DNA of 64,000 bases from Comamonadaceae bacterium (GCA_947478725.1 CANJWZ010000009.1:41353-105352); one strand, 5' to 3'. Counted from the first letter of the stretch, positions 19,275 to 28,573 are shown. Program-made: numbers and translations. Notes: generated by a model from the sequence alone, not told the origin.

Positions 19275-19340
19275 TGACATATTCCACAAAAAGAGGGCTC
19301 GGCTTGACATTTTTTGTCGGGCCCTGGAAAGAATCTGACA
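19275..19340 (-). promoter_or_regulatory. Three phased TGTCA repeats, probable PilR enhancer sites
   Basis: TGACA occurs on the plus strand (TGTCA on the minus strand) at 19275-19279, 19305-19309 and 19336-19340. The spacings are 30 and 31 bp, about three helical turns, always in the same orientation upstream of the sigma-54 promoter. A fourth copy lies at 19223-19227. PilR of Pseudomonas binds TGTC-containing sites upstream of pilA, so these are likely activator sites. Confidence 0.65.
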
Positions 19341-19487
19341 TTTTCGTCGCTTGGTACAAGCTGATCGGACCCTCTTCAGGTCGGTCACACCCATCAGGCC
19401 TTGCCCCGAAAAAGCAGCGGCGTTACAACTTTGGCGTTAACGGCTGTCGCCCTGTTTAAAAAAACTATTTGCCGGTTGTCGCTTGTT

Positions 19488-20063
19488 TCAGCGTTGCACA
19501 AATTGCATTTGGGTGCCTGCCAGATCCAGTAGATCGCCATCCTTCAGGCCAACAGGCTCAGCGCCTACTGGTGTGCCATTCAATGACGGCGGCTTGGTAC
19601 CTTCTACATGAGTGACCACAAAGCCAAGCGTCCTCTTGGTGATGGCGGCGACCGCCACCCCGGGCCTGCCAATCGTCGTCACGACCTTGACCAGCGGCAC
19701 TTCACGACCTGCCGCAGCGCCAGACAGGAGCTTGATGACGGCATTGAGGTTTGTCGCCGGAGCACGAGCTTCCCCCGGTTCATCGGTGTACTTGATTTTG
19801 TATTTGCCAATGTCGATCGTGTCGTTGTTCAGCAGCAGCCGCTTTTTGACCGCTTTGCCGTTCATGTAGGTTCCGTTGGTACTGTTCAGGTCTTCTAGAT
19901 GCACTTCGTTGCCCGACAGTTGCAAAACGGCGTGTTCGCCGCTTACCGCCAGGTTATCCAAAACGATGTCGTTATAAGGACGGCGGCCCAAGGCTGTGCG
20001 GTCTTTGGTCAACTGAACTTCCTTGATCACGGCACCATCAAGGGAGACGATTACTCTCGGCAT
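19488..20063 (-). CDS. FHA-domain protein (two FHA-like modules)
   Basis: A 191-residue cytoplasmic protein. Residues 20-90 form a canonical FHA domain: TALGRRPYNDIVLDN, VSGEHAVLQL and LEDLNSTNGTYMNGKAV supply the conserved Gly-Arg, Ser-x-x-His and Asn-Gly phosphothreonine-binding residues. Residues 105-190 look like a second, degenerate FHA module (TTIGRPGVAVAAITKRTLGF and SLNGTPVGAEPVGLKDGDLL). It binds phosphothreonine peptides, but no Ser/Thr kinase is present locally. It follows a PP2C phosphatase gene by 38 nt, forming a likely two-gene signalling operon next to pilA. Confidence 0.92.
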   Translation of the reverse strand: MPRVIVSLDGAVIKEVQLTKDRTALGRRPYNDIVLDNLAVSGEHAVLQLSGNEVHLEDLNSTNGTYMNGKAVKKRLLLNNDTIDIGKYKIKYTDEPGEARAPATNLNAVIKLLSGAAAGREVPLVKVVTTIGRPGVAVAAITKRTLGFVVTHVEGTKPPSLNGTPVGAEPVGLKDGDLLDLAGTQMQFVQR

Positions 20064-20101
20064 GGCCGACTCCGGGGTGTTATGGATAGATCAACCATTT
20101 T

Positions 20102-20887
20102 TTACTTTCCCAATATTCTGGACAAAAGACTGCGCTTGGCTGTCGGCTCGACAGCGCGCACCAAAACCACAGAGATGTTATCGCGGCCTCCATTGGCGTT
20201 GGCCGTGCTGATGAGCTGCCTTGACTTCTGCTCGAGCGTAGCATGACCAAGCAGGATGTCTGCGATGACATGGTCGCGAACCATGTCAGACAGGCCGTCC
20301 GAGCACATCAGGTAAATATCGCCCGCCTTGACGCGATGTTCGGTGACGTCAAGAAGAACTTCAGATTGAACGCCCAACGCCCTGGTCACCAGGTTTTTGT
20401 TGGCTGCGGTCAGCGCCTGCTCGGGCGTGACGAGCCCCGCATCCATTTGCGCCTGAAGCAGGGAATGGTCTTTGGTGATTTGCACGAGCGCGTCGACTCT
20501 GAAGCGGTAGCAGCGGCTGTCCCCAATATGGCCGAGCACCACGCGCCCGGCCTGAAACACGCCCACCACCAGGGTGGTCCCCATGCCGCTGTACTCGGGG
20601 TTGGACCTGGCGGCGTTGAAGATCGAATGGTTCGCGTTTTGGACGCTGATTTCCATCGCGCGCTTGAGTTCGATGGCATTGGCATTTTTGCCGGCCATCG
20701 ACAGCCAGTGGCTCATTTCGGACTTGATGAATGCGGTTGCCATGCCGCTGGCAATTTCACCGGCCTCATAGCCACCCATACCGTCAGCAAGAATGCACAG
20801 CCCGGTCAACGAATCGAAAGCGACGGCATCCTCATTGTTGTCCCGCGCAAGACCTGTATCAGTAGCTGAGCAGATCTCGTAAATCAT
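20102..20887 (-). CDS. PP2C-family serine/threonine phosphatase
   Basis: A 261-residue soluble PP2C phosphatase. The motifs in order are TGLARDNNEDAVAFD, ILADGMGGYEAGE (metal-binding Asp-Gly), SGMGTTLVVG, HIGDSRCYRF, LMCSDGLSDMV and GGRDNISVVLVR, so every metal-coordinating Asp is kept. ATG 20887 was chosen because homology begins at MIYEICSATDTG. The ribosome binding site is weak. It removes phosphate from Ser/Thr residues, and partners with the downstream FHA gene. Such pairs often regulate type VI secretion or surface structures, but neither is proven here. Confidence 0.94.
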   Translation of the reverse strand: MIYEICSATDTGLARDNNEDAVAFDSLTGLCILADGMGGYEAGEIASGMATAFIKSEMSHWLSMAGKNANAIELKRAMEISVQNANHSIFNAARSNPEYSGMGTTLVVGVFQAGRVVLGHIGDSRCYRFRVDALVQITKDHSLLQAQMDAGLVTPEQALTAANKNLVTRALGVQSEVLLDVTEHRVKAGDIYLMCSDGLSDMVRDHVIADILLGHATLEQKSRQLISTANANGGRDNISVVLVRAVEPTAKRSLLSRILGK

Positions 20888-21044
20888 GTGAAAGAACGGT
20901 TTGTTACGTTTGGTGCTTACCGCGCTATTCTGACCTAAAGTTTGACATGTGACTACACAGCATTTGCAGCGGGTGTTGGTGTTGGCAGAGTCTTCATAGG
21001 CACTCTTGGCCCTGCCGAACCAACCAGTCGGCGGGCCAGGTCCG

Positions 21045-21743
21045 CTATTGGGCGGCGTGCTTTTTCTGACGTTTCGTGAGGTAGGTGCCCAGTGCCACCA
21101 CCAGCACCGCACCCATGGCACCGCCAAACGTCACGGTTTGCTCGCCGATGGCGCCAAAGCGGGTCGTGACCGCCGGGTCGGTCAGCAGCATTTCACCGGC
21201 CAAGAAACCCAGCAAAGCGGCGCCGATGGTGATGATGATGGGAAACCGTTCCATGACTTTGGTCAGCAGCGTCGCACCAAACACAATCAAAGGGATGCTG
21301 ATCAGCAGGCCGAGCACCAACAACGGCAAATTGCCTTTGGCAGCCGCAGCAACGGCCAGCACGTTGTCCAGACTCATCACCAGGTCGGCAATCAAAATCG
21401 TGCGGATGGCCGCTGCCATGCCATTGATTTCCTTGCCTTCGCCATCGTCCTCGTCTTCGCCCTTGAGCAAGTCGACGCCGATATACACCAGCAGCACCGC
21501 ACCGATGATTTTGAGGTAGGGCAAGGTCAGCAGCTGAATGGCAACGATGGTCAGCACAATCCGCATGATGATGGCCGCAGCGCTGCCCCAAAAAATGGCT
21601 TTGTTACGTTGCTCGGGCTTGAGCGTGCGTGCCGCCATGGCGATGACCACGGCGTTGTCGCCAGACAGGACGATGTTTGCCAGCAGGATGGAGCCGAACG
21701 CGCTCCAAAACAGGGGCGAGGTTAAGTCAAGTCCAAAAATCAT
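21045..21743 (-). CDS. TerC-family integral membrane protein, second paralogue
   Basis: A 232-residue polytopic membrane protein. The two TerC motifs are FGSILLANIVLSGDNAVVIA and LIADLVMSLDNVLAVAAAA. An acidic cytoplasmic loop (GEDEDDGEGKE) between helices 3 and 4 is a feature of the YjbE-like subgroup. It probably moves manganese or another divalent ion, by analogy with characterised TerC proteins. Unlike the copy at 11729, its upstream sequence shows no yybP-ykoY elements. It begins just after the sucCD terminator, so it has its own promoter. Confidence 0.91.
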   Translation of the reverse strand: MIFGLDLTSPLFWSAFGSILLANIVLSGDNAVVIAMAARTLKPEQRNKAIFWGSAAAIIMRIVLTIVAIQLLTLPYLKIIGAVLLVYIGVDLLKGEDEDDGEGKEINGMAAAIRTILIADLVMSLDNVLAVAAAAKGNLPLLVLGLLISIPLIVFGATLLTKVMERFPIIITIGAALLGFLAGEMLLTDPAVTTRFGAIGEQTVTFGGAMGAVLVVALGTYLTKRQKKHAAQ

Positions 21744-21765
21744 AGGTGTTCCTTTGTTATGAATT

Positions 21766-21790
21766 AAAAAAGCGCTGGACGGCGCTTTTC
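21766..21790 (-). terminator. Rho-independent terminator after sucCD
   Basis: AAAAGCGC (21768-21775) pairs with GCGCTTTT (21782-21789) around a TGGACG loop. Read on the minus strand, it ends in a TTTTTT run. It lies 64-88 nt past the sucD stop and just ahead of the terC start, separating the two transcripts. Confidence 0.85.
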
Positions 21791-21853
21791 TGTTTTTATG
21801 ATTCTAGCGGGAGGCGGCTTTTGACAAGCCAGTCATTCAGCCTGTCAGACTGG

Positions 21854-22747
21854 TCAGAGCAGCGCCTTGAGCAACTTGGCCATTTCTGACGGGTTGCGCG
21901 TCACGGTAAAGCCGCAGGCTTCCATGATCTCCAGCTTGGCATTGGCTGTGTCTGCGCCGCCAGAAATCAGTGCGCCTGCATGGCCCATGCGTTTGCCAGC
22001 CGGAGCTGTGACGCCAGCGATAAAGCCGACGATGGGCTTTTTCATGTGCAGTTTGCACCACTCAGCGGCTTCGGCTTCGTCCGGGCCACCGATTTCGCCA
22101 ATCATGATGACCGCGTCGGTGTCTGGGTCGTCATTGAAGGCGCGCATCACGTCGATGTGCTTCAGGCCATTGATCGGGTCGCCACCAATGCCCACAGCGC
22201 TGGACTGGCCCAGGCCGATTTCGGTCAGTTGCGCCACGGCTTCATAGGTCAGGGTGCCGGAGCGGCTGACCACGCCAATGCGGCCCTTGCGGTGAATGTG
22301 GCCGGGCATGATGCCGATTTTGATTTCGTCAGGGGTGATGAGGCCTGGGCAATTTGGCCCAAGCAGCAGCGTTTTTTTGCCGCCAGCGGCTTCTTTGGCC
22401 TTCATGCGGTTGCGCACCATCAGCATGTCGCGCACAGGAATGCCTTCGGTGATGCAGATCGCCAAATCCAGATCGGCCTCCACCGCCTCCCAAATCGCCG
22501 CCGCAGCGCCTGCCGGCGGCACGTAGATCACCGATACCGTGGCACCGGTGGCTTTTGCCGCATCGGTCACGTTGGCGTAAATCGGGATGCCTTCGAAGTC
22601 TTCGCCGGCCTTCTTGGGATTCACGCCGGCCACAAAGGCTGCTTTGCCATTGGCGTAGTCGCGGCACGTGCGGGTGTGGAACTGGCCGGTTTTACCGGTG
22701 ATGCCCTGGGTGATGACTTTGGTGTTTTTGTTGATGTAAATCGACAT
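21854..22747 (-). CDS. sucD: Succinyl-CoA ligase, ADP-forming, alpha subunit
   Basis: A 297-residue alpha subunit from ATG 22747 (MSIYINKNTKVITQGITGKT). The CoA-binding Rossmann domain carries GKTGQFHTRTCRDYANG. The active-site His lies in the GFIAGVTAPAGKRMGHAGAL region. LLGPNCPGLITPDEIKIGIM is strictly typical. Together with SucC it interconverts succinyl-CoA and succinate with substrate-level phosphorylation in the TCA cycle. It follows sucC by 13 nt, so the pair is an operon that ends at the terminator downstream. Confidence 0.97.
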   Translation of the reverse strand: MSIYINKNTKVITQGITGKTGQFHTRTCRDYANGKAAFVAGVNPKKAGEDFEGIPIYANVTDAAKATGATVSVIYVPPAGAAAAIWEAVEADLDLAICITEGIPVRDMLMVRNRMKAKEAAGGKKTLLLGPNCPGLITPDEIKIGIMPGHIHRKGRIGVVSRSGTLTYEAVAQLTEIGLGQSSAVGIGGDPINGLKHIDVMRAFNDDPDTDAVIMIGEIGGPDEAEAAEWCKLHMKKPIVGFIAGVTAPAGKRMGHAGALISGGADTANAKLEIMEACGFTVTRNPSEMAKLLKALL

Positions 22748-22760
22748 GTTGAATTCCTGT

Positions 22761-23921
22761 TTACGCGACGGCTTGAACGATTTGGGTGGCCGCATCGGCC
22801 ATGGTGTCCGCAGCAATGATCGGCAAGCCGGATTCGGCCAGCATTTTTTTGCCCAGGTCTTCGTTGGTGCCCTTCATGCGCACCACCAGCGGGACCGACA
22901 GGTTGGTGGCCTTGCAGGCGGTGATCACACCTTCAGCAATGGTGTCGCACTTCATGATGCCGCCGAAAATGTTGACCAAAATGCCTTTGACTTCCGGGTT
23001 TTTCAGCATGATCTTGAAGGCTTCGGTGACCTTTTCGGCGGTGGCGCCGCCGCCGACGTCCAAAAAGTTGGCCGGCTCGCCGCCAAACAGCTTGATGGTG
23101 TCCATCGTTGCCATGGCCAGGCCCGCGCCATTGACCAGGCAGCCAATGTTGCCGTCCAGGCTGATGTAGGCCAGGTCAAACTTCGAAGCCTCAACTTCAG
23201 CCGCGTCTTCTTCGTCCAGGTCACGGTAGGCCACGATGTCGGCATGACGGAACAGCGCGTTCGGGTCAAAGTTGAATTTGGCGTCAAGCGCCATCACTTC
23301 GCCCTTGCTGTTGCGGTTCAGGGGGTTGATCTCGACCAGCGAGGCGTCGGTTTCCATGTAGCACTTGTAGAGCTTTTGCAGCACATCGACGGTTTGCGCA
23401 ACGGAGTCAGCCGGCATGCCGATGCCTGCGGCGAGTTTTTGGCCCTGCGCCTCTGTCAGGCCGACCAGCGGGTCGACAAACAGCTTGATGATTTTTTCGG
23501 GGTGGCTGTGGGCCACTTCTTCAATGTCCATGCCGCCTTCAGACGATGCAATAAAAGCGACTTTTTGCGTGGCGCGGTCGGTGACGCAAGACACGTAGTA
23601 TTCTTTTTGAATGTCGGCACCGTCTTCAATGTAGAGGCGGCGCACCTTTTGGCCTGCGGGGCCGGTTTGGTGGGTGACGAGCTGCATGCCCAAAATCTCG
23701 CCAGCAATGCGCTTGACGTCTTCAATCGTTTTGGCAACCTTCACGCCGCCGCCCTTGCCGCGACCACCGGCATGAATCTGCGCCTTGACCACCCACACCG
23801 GGCCGCCGAGTTTTTGGGCCGCTTCGACCGCCTCTTGCACCGTGAAAGCCGGGATGCCGCGCGGCACTGGCACACCAAACTGGCGCAAGATTTCCTTGCC
23901 TTGGTACTCGTGAATTTTCAT
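22761..23921 (-). CDS. sucC: Succinyl-CoA ligase, ADP-forming, beta subunit
   Basis: A 386-residue beta subunit of normal length. The N-terminal [20 protein letters not shown] begins the ATP-grasp domain, with [20 protein letters not shown] for nucleotide binding. The C-terminal ligase domain carries [14 protein letters not shown] and [14 protein letters not shown]. It contributes the nucleotide and succinate sites of the TCA-cycle enzyme. It is the first gene of sucCD and diverges from argC across 155 nt that must hold both promoters. No odd residues were noticed. Confidence 0.97.
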   Translation of the reverse strand: MKIHEYQGKEILRQFGVPVPRGIPAFTVQEAVEAAQKLGGPVWVVKAQIHAGGRGKGGGVKVAKTIEDVKRIAGEILGMQLVTHQTGPAGQKVRRLYIEDGADIQKEYYVSCVTDRATQKVAFIASSEGGMDIEEVAHSHPEKIIKLFVDPLVGLTEAQGQKLAAGIGMPADSVAQTVDVLQKLYKCYMETDASLVEINPLNRNSKGEVMALDAKFNFDPNALFRHADIVAYRDLDEEDAAEVEASKFDLAYISLDGNIGCLVNGAGLAMATMDTIKLFGGEPANFLDVGGGATAEKVTEAFKIMLKNPEVKGILVNIFGGIMKCDTIAEGVITACKATNLSVPLVVRMKGTNEDLGKKMLAESGLPIIAADTMADAATQIVQAVA

Positions 23922-24076
23922 GGAAAAACTTTCAAACGGCTGTTATAGGACGGTAACGCTGATGCAGCAGATGCGGGTTTCTGCTGTTTGCAAAAAGCCC
24001 TAAACTGTATCATGTTGCGTTGCACCAAACAGATGCGGTTCTGCAGTTCTGACGCAGCGACTGACGGAGAAGACAG

Positions 24077-24997
24077 ATGCCCAAAATTTTTATCGACGGA
24101 GAAGCCGGCACCACAGGCCTGCAAATCTTGGGGCGTTTGCAGGCCATGCCCGCCATTGAGCTGGTCAGCATCGCCCCCGAGCTCCGCAAAGACGCGGATG
24201 CCAAGCGCGCGCTGATGGCCACCGTTGACCTGGTCATCTTGTGCCTGCATGACGATGCCGCACGCGAATCGGTCGCCATGATCGACAGCCTGCCTGGCCG
24301 CCAACCCAAAATCATCGATGCATCCACCGCGCACCGCACGGTGCCCGGCTGGGTTTATGGCTTTCCTGAACTGACTACAGGCCAGCGCGCGTTGGTGGCT
24401 AGCGCCGACCGGGTGGCCAACCCCGGCTGCTACGCCACGGGTGCAATAGCGCTGATTCGCCCGCTGGTAGACGCTGGGTTTGTTGCCGCTGATTTGGCTT
24501 TGACTTTGCCCGCAGTTAGTGGTTACTCTGGCGGTGGGCGTCAAATGATTGAGGCCTACCATGCCAACGCTGCGCCCTTGTTTGAGCTCTACGGCCTGGG
24601 CCTGGCGCACAAGCATTTGGCTGAAATCATGGCCTACACCGGCTTGACCCGCCGGCCGGTGTTCATCCCGTCCGTCGGTAACTTTGAGCAAGGCATGCTG
24701 GTGCAACTGCCGCTGCACCTTGACTTGCTGACAGGCCAACCCACAGCCGCCCAGTTACACGATGCGCTGGCCAGGCATTACGCAGGCAGCGAATGGGTCA
24801 CGGTCGAAAGGGTTGAGGCCACGCCTGAGTCCGGCAAGCTCGACGCTTTGGCGCTGAACGGCACCAACAAAATGGAGCTGCGCGTCTTTGGTAACGAGAC
24901 CTATCGCCACGCCGTGCTGGTGGCCCGGCTGGACAACCTGGGCAAGGGCGCGTCGGGTGCGGCTGTGCAAAACTTGAAGTTGATGCTGGGCTTGTAG
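24077..24997 (+). CDS. argC: N-acetyl-gamma-glutamyl-phosphate reductase, short (type 2) form
   Basis: A 306-residue ArgC of the short type 2 group. It begins [20 protein letters not shown], the NADP-binding Gly motif of that group. The catalytic Cys lies in [18 protein letters not shown], and [14 protein letters not shown] is typical. It reduces N-acetylglutamyl phosphate to the semialdehyde in arginine synthesis. A GGAGAAG site precedes the ATG. It stands alone between divergent sucC and fhs; the other arg genes must be elsewhere. Confidence 0.95.
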   Translation: MPKIFIDGEAGTTGLQILGRLQAMPAIELVSIAPELRKDADAKRALMATVDLVILCLHDDAARESVAMIDSLPGRQPKIIDASTAHRTVPGWVYGFPELTTGQRALVASADRVANPGCYATGAIALIRPLVDAGFVAADLALTLPAVSGYSGGGRQMIEAYHANAAPLFELYGLGLAHKHLAEIMAYTGLTRRPVFIPSVGNFEQGMLVQLPLHLDLLTGQPTAAQLHDALARHYAGSEWVTVERVEATPESGKLDALALNGTNKMELRVFGNETYRHAVLVARLDNLGKGASGAAVQNLKLMLGL

Positions 24998-25265
24998 GGG
25001 GAGCCTGCGCGGCTTTTGTTTCCGCAGCTTTTGGCTAGGGTATTTACTGGGTTGTAGATGCCTTCAACGCCACTGAAAAGCGCTCAAAATGGTGAGTTAA
25101 GCGTGCCCCGGCCTTGCACTGGTGTCTGACCCGAATGGTTTGCCATGGTTGATCATTCGTCATCATTCGCAGCAATTCTTCGGTGCTTGCGAAACATTCA
25201 CCGAGCGTGCTTTTAAACTGGTAGCTCAATGCATGACAACTTTCAATAAAAAAGAAGAGGCAAAT

Positions 25266-26966
25266 GTGAACCCCCAGATCAGCACGCCCGCCAAACCCCT
25301 GCTTTCTGACATCGAGATCGCCCACGAAGCGGCGATGAAGCCCATCGCAGAGATCGGCGGCAAACTGGGTATTCCCGGCGATGCCCTGCTGCAATACGGA
25401 CCGACCAAAGCCAAGGTCTCGATGGCGTACATCCAGTCCCTGGAAGGCAGGCAGAACGGCAAGCTGATTCTCGTCACCGCCATCAGCCCGACGCCGGCCG
25501 GTGAAGGCAAGACGACCACGACCGTCGGCCTGGGTGACGGGCTGAACCGCATCGGCAAAAAAGCGATGAGTTGCCTGCGCGAGCCCTCACTTGGCCCGTG
25601 CTTTGGCATGAAGGGCGGCGCGGCTGGCGGCGGTTATGCCCAGGTGGTTCCCATGGAGGACATCAACCTGCACTTTACTGGCGACTTCCACGCCATCACT
25701 TCGGCGCACAACCTCTTGGCTGCCCTGATTGACAACCACATTCATTGGGGCAACGCACTGGGCCTGGACTCGCGGCGAATCACCTGGCGGCGAGTCATGG
25801 ACATGAACGACCGCGCGCTGCGCTCCATCACCCATTCGCTGGGCGGCGTTGCCAACGGTTTCCCGCGTGAGGACGGCTTTGACATCACGGTGGCCTCGGA
25901 GGTGATGGCCATCTTCTGCCTGGCGACGGATCTGAACGACCTCAAACGCCGCATCGGCAATATCGTCATCGGCTACACCCGCGAGCGCGAGCCGGTGACC
26001 GCCCGGCAACTGAGCGGCGACGGCGCCATGGCCGTGCTGCTGAAGGACGCGCTGCTGCCAAACCTGGTTCAGACGCTTGAAAATAACCCGGTCTTTGTGC
26101 ATGGCGGCCCGTTTGCCAACATTGCGCACGGCTGTAACTCGGTGCTGGCGACCCAGACTGCATTGAGACTGTGCGACTACGTTGTCACCGAAGCTGGTTT
26201 TGGTGCAGACCTGGGCGCTGAAAAATTCTTCGACATCAAATGCCGCAAGGCTGGTCTGCAGCCGAGTGCTGCGGTGATTGTTGCCACAGTGCGCGCGCTG
26301 AAGATGCACGGCGGCGTCGCCAAAGACGACCTCAAACGCGAGGACGTCCAGGCCGTGCAACGCGGCTGCGCCAACATGAGGCGCCACATCGACAACGTGC
26401 GCAAGTTTGGCGTCCCCCCTATCGTGGCGATCAACCGGTTCATCACCGACACCGACGCCGAGCTGCAGGCCGTGATTCAGGCAGCGCAGGACGCCGGAAC
26501 ACGAGCCTTTGTTTGCAACCACTGGGCCGAAGGCAGCGCAGGCATTGAAGCGCTGGCCCGCCACGTGGTCGAGGTGGCCGACAGCGGCCAAGCCAATTTC
26601 AAACCGCTGTACCCCGACGCCATGCCGCTGTGGGAGAAAGTCCGCACCATCGCCACAGACATCTACGGCGCGTCAGACATCACCGCCGACGGCCCGGCCC
26701 GCAAACGCTTTGCCGAACTTCAGGCCGACTACGGCCACCTGCCGGTGTGCATGGCCAAAACGCAGTATTCGTTTTCGACCGATCCCACCCTGCTGGGCGC
26801 ACCCAGTGGCCACGTGGTGCCGATACGCGAGCTGCGCCTGTCTGCCGGTGCCGAGTTCATCGTCGTCATCACCGGCGACATCATGACCATGCCTGGCTTG
26901 CCCAAAGTGCCATCCGCCAACAGCATCCGTCTGAACGAGATGGGGCGGATTGAAGGGTTGTTTTGA
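25266..26966 (+). CDS. fhs: Formate--tetrahydrofolate ligase
   Basis: A 566-residue ligase. The P-loop-like ATP site is [20 protein letters not shown], followed by [40 protein letters not shown] and [15 protein letters not shown]. It makes 10-formyl-THF from formate, THF and ATP. GTG 25266 was chosen because AGAGG lies just upstream and the length then matches the family. Earlier in-frame ATGs have no ribosome binding site. The 268-nt gap after argC holds no other gene. purU, the reverse-direction deformylase, is 13 kb away. Confidence 0.95.
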   Translation: MNPQISTPAKPLLSDIEIAHEAAMKPIAEIGGKLGIPGDALLQYGPTKAKVSMAYIQSLEGRQNGKLILVTAISPTPAGEGKTTTTVGLGDGLNRIGKKAMSCLREPSLGPCFGMKGGAAGGGYAQVVPMEDINLHFTGDFHAITSAHNLLAALIDNHIHWGNALGLDSRRITWRRVMDMNDRALRSITHSLGGVANGFPREDGFDITVASEVMAIFCLATDLNDLKRRIGNIVIGYTREREPVTARQLSGDGAMAVLLKDALLPNLVQTLENNPVFVHGGPFANIAHGCNSVLATQTALRLCDYVVTEAGFGADLGAEKFFDIKCRKAGLQPSAAVIVATVRALKMHGGVAKDDLKREDVQAVQRGCANMRRHIDNVRKFGVPPIVAINRFITDTDAELQAVIQAAQDAGTRAFVCNHWAEGSAGIEALARHVVEVADSGQANFKPLYPDAMPLWEKVRTIATDIYGASDITADGPARKRFAELQADYGHLPVCMAKTQYSFSTDPTLLGAPSGHVVPIRELRLSAGAEFIVVITGDIMTMPGLPKVPSANSIRLNEMGRIEGLF

Positions 26967-27229
26967 CTGAGCGCAAGGCCTGAAGACCAGCCTGGGCAAG
27001 GGCGAATGGGGTTATAGCGCGACTGGCTGCTGTGGTTTCAGAAACTAGTTGCGCCTGTACTGATTGGCTGAAAAGCAATTTGGCATCTAAAAACAGTGAT
27101 TTTTCAGTCCAATCAATACCTTTTCGGGCAGCTCACACTTCAATAGCATCTTCAATCAGCCCAAATCGTCCACTCGTCGCCAGTGAATCAAGTTCTGCGG
27201 CAAACAAGACGCCACGTCCCCGTTCGACA
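26967..27229. other. Gene-free region between fhs and the toxin-antitoxin operon
   Basis: No convincing gene or terminator is visible. An open frame of 73 codons (27032-27253) is rich in Ser and lacks a ribosome binding site, so it was not called. The region contains one degenerate copy of the scattered ATTGG-type repeat at 27045-27072. Confidence 0.6.
27045..27072 (+). repeat. Degenerate interspersed repeat (ATTGG family), copy 1
   Basis: CTAGTTGCGCCTGTACTGAT followed by TGGCTGAA resembles the 3' half of the copies at 28574, 62165 and 63498: an AGTnGC start, a GCGCC/GCGCA core and GATTGG. It is intergenic like the others. Confidence 0.35.
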
Positions 27230-27258
27230 TTGACCACTTATCTTAATAGTTAGATAAT
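27230..27258 (+). promoter_or_regulatory. Promoter and operator of the HigBA-type operon
   Basis: A -35 TTGACC (27230-27235), a 17-nt spacer and a -10 GATAAT (27253-27258) make a near-ideal sigma-70 promoter. A perfect inverted repeat TTATCT-N8-AGATAA (27238-27257) overlaps spacer and -10, where an antitoxin would repress. The predicted start (about 27265) coincides with the A of the toxin ATG, which also lacks a ribosome binding site, so the mRNA may be leaderless. Confidence 0.75.
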
Positions 27259-27264
27259 CAAGCC

Positions 27265-27600
27265 ATGAAAGACCTCAAATTCATGGGCAACAGTCTGGCG
27301 TCTCTGGCTGAGTTTCCTGAGCAGGCCAGGCGTGAGATGGGCTTTGAGTTATGGCAAGTGCAACTGGGCCTGATGCCCAAAGACTTTAAGCCTATGCCCA
27401 CCGTGGGCGCTGGCGCTTACGAGATTCGGGTCAAAGTGCAGGGCCAGTGGCGCGTGATTTATGTGGCCAAGCATGTAGACGCGGTGTACGTGCTGCACTG
27501 CTTTCATAAAACCACGCCCAAAACGGCGCTGCCAGATATCACGCTGGCGGCCAAACGATATTTACTGATTGGAGTGCAACATGGCAAAAAGCAAAGCTAA
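27265..27600 (+). CDS. RelE/HigB-type toxin (phage-derived Gp49-like)
   Basis: A 111-residue basic protein of the Gp49-like/HigB toxin family. Typical features are SLASLAEFPEQARREMGFEL, the DFKPMPTVGAGAYEIRVKVQ strand region with its conserved Arg, and WRVIYVAKHVDAVYVLHCFH followed by KTTPKT. Members cleave mRNA on the ribosome. The antitoxin gene overlaps its 3' end by 20 nt, in toxin-first order as in higBA. No ribosome binding site precedes the ATG. It probably forms an autoregulated pair; chromosomal toxicity is untested. Confidence 0.9.
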   Translation: MKDLKFMGNSLASLAEFPEQARREMGFELWQVQLGLMPKDFKPMPTVGAGAYEIRVKVQGQWRVIYVAKHVDAVYVLHCFHKTTPKTALPDITLAAKRYLLIGVQHGKKQS

Positions 27601-27883
27601 CCCTGACGCAAAAATTACCGCATCAAGTGGCAATGTGTTCTCGGACTTGGGCTTTGCCCCTGGCGAAGCGGCTGTACTGGCGATGCGGGCAGACCTGATG
27701 GGCAGGCTGCGTTTGCTTATTGAAGAGCGCGGATGGAGCCAGGAGGAAGCGGCGCGGCATTTTGGCGTGGGCCAGTCCCGCGTGAGTGACTTGGTGCGCG
27801 GCAAATGGGAAAAATTCAGCCTGGACATGCTGATCACGCTGGCTGCGCGTGCGGGGAAAAAGGTGGCGTTGGCTTTGGCTTGA
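27581..27883 (+). CDS. XRE-type helix-turn-helix antitoxin (HigA-like)
   Basis: A 100-residue antitoxin from ATG 27581, with GGAG 8 nt upstream inside the toxin gene. The helix-turn-helix is LRLLIEERGWSQEEAARHFG followed by VGQSRVSDLVRGKWEKFSL, a classical XRE arrangement (about residues 45-85). It should neutralise the toxin and bind the TTATCT-N8-AGATAA operator. An earlier in-frame TTG (27569) is unlikely. The overlapping layout supports coupled translation. Confidence 0.9.
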   Translation: MAKSKANPDAKITASSGNVFSDLGFAPGEAAVLAMRADLMGRLRLLIEERGWSQEEAARHFGVGQSRVSDLVRGKWEKFSLDMLITLAARAGKKVALALA

Positions 27884-28004
27884 TTTTGGCAAAACGCCCA
27901 TGCCAGTCGCGTCAATTGGAACTTGACGGCAAGAAAACACACGCTTCAGAGTTTGCACCCACCAAATCAGCCCCCAGCCCAATAAGAACTTGGATATGCA
28001 GCTC

Positions 28005-28562
28005 CTAACTCAATAGCGCCCACAAACCCAGCCCCAAGAAAATAGCGGCGCTGACCAGGTGCACCACGCGCAGCGGCACCAGCCGGGTCATGCGTTCGCC
28101 CAGCCACACCACGGGCGCGTTGGCCAGCATCATGCCCAGGGTGGTACCTGCCACCACCGGGATGTAGGCATCAAAGCGGGCCGCCAGCATGACGGTGGCG
28201 ATTTGGGTTTTGTCGCCCATCTCGGCCAGAAAGAACAACACGACGGTGGTGCCGAAAACGCCAAAGCGCGGTTTTTTGTTGTCGGCCGCATCGTCCAGCT
28301 TGTCGGGCACCAGCATCCACACGGCCATGGCGATGAACGATGCGCCCAGAATGTAGCGCAGGGTTTGCGGGCTGATTTGTGTGCTGACCCAGGCGCCCAG
28401 TGCGCCAGCCATGGCATGGTTGAGCATGGTGGCAACCAGGATGCCCCAGACAATCGGCCACGGTTTTTTGAAGCGCGCAGCCAGCACCAGGGCCAGCAAC
28501 TGGGTTTTGTCGCCCATCTCGGCCAAGGCGACGATACCGGTGGATATCAGAAAGGCTTGCAT
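28005..28562 (-). CDS. UPF0016/GDT1-family membrane protein, probable Mn2+ exporter
   Basis: A 185-residue polytopic protein with the two family signatures: GIVALAEMGDKTQLLALVLA near the N-terminus and FFLAEMGDKTQIATVMLAAR in the second half. These duplicated E-x-G-D-K-T motifs define the GDT1/TMEM165/UPF0016 family. Bacterial members, such as MneA of Vibrio cholerae, export manganese. Length and six hydrophobic segments fit. It is convergent with the antitoxin gene and follows the AbrB-family gene by 100 nt. I see no yybP-ykoY leader here. Confidence 0.92.
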   Translation of the reverse strand: MQAFLISTGIVALAEMGDKTQLLALVLAARFKKPWPIVWGILVATMLNHAMAGALGAWVSTQISPQTLRYILGASFIAMAVWMLVPDKLDDAADNKKPRFGVFGTTVVLFFLAEMGDKTQIATVMLAARFDAYIPVVAGTTLGMMLANAPVVWLGERMTRLVPLRVVHLVSAAIFLGLGLWALLS

Positions 28563-28573
28563 GGTGTTCTTTC

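Noticed and set aside
22746..23948. 400-codon plus-strand frame opposite sucC
   Set aside because: It is a shadow of the well-supported sucC gene: repetitive low-information sequence without domain features.
27032..27253. 73-codon frame before the toxin gene
   Set aside because: Ser-rich, no ribosome binding site, overlaps the strong promoter of the toxin operon.
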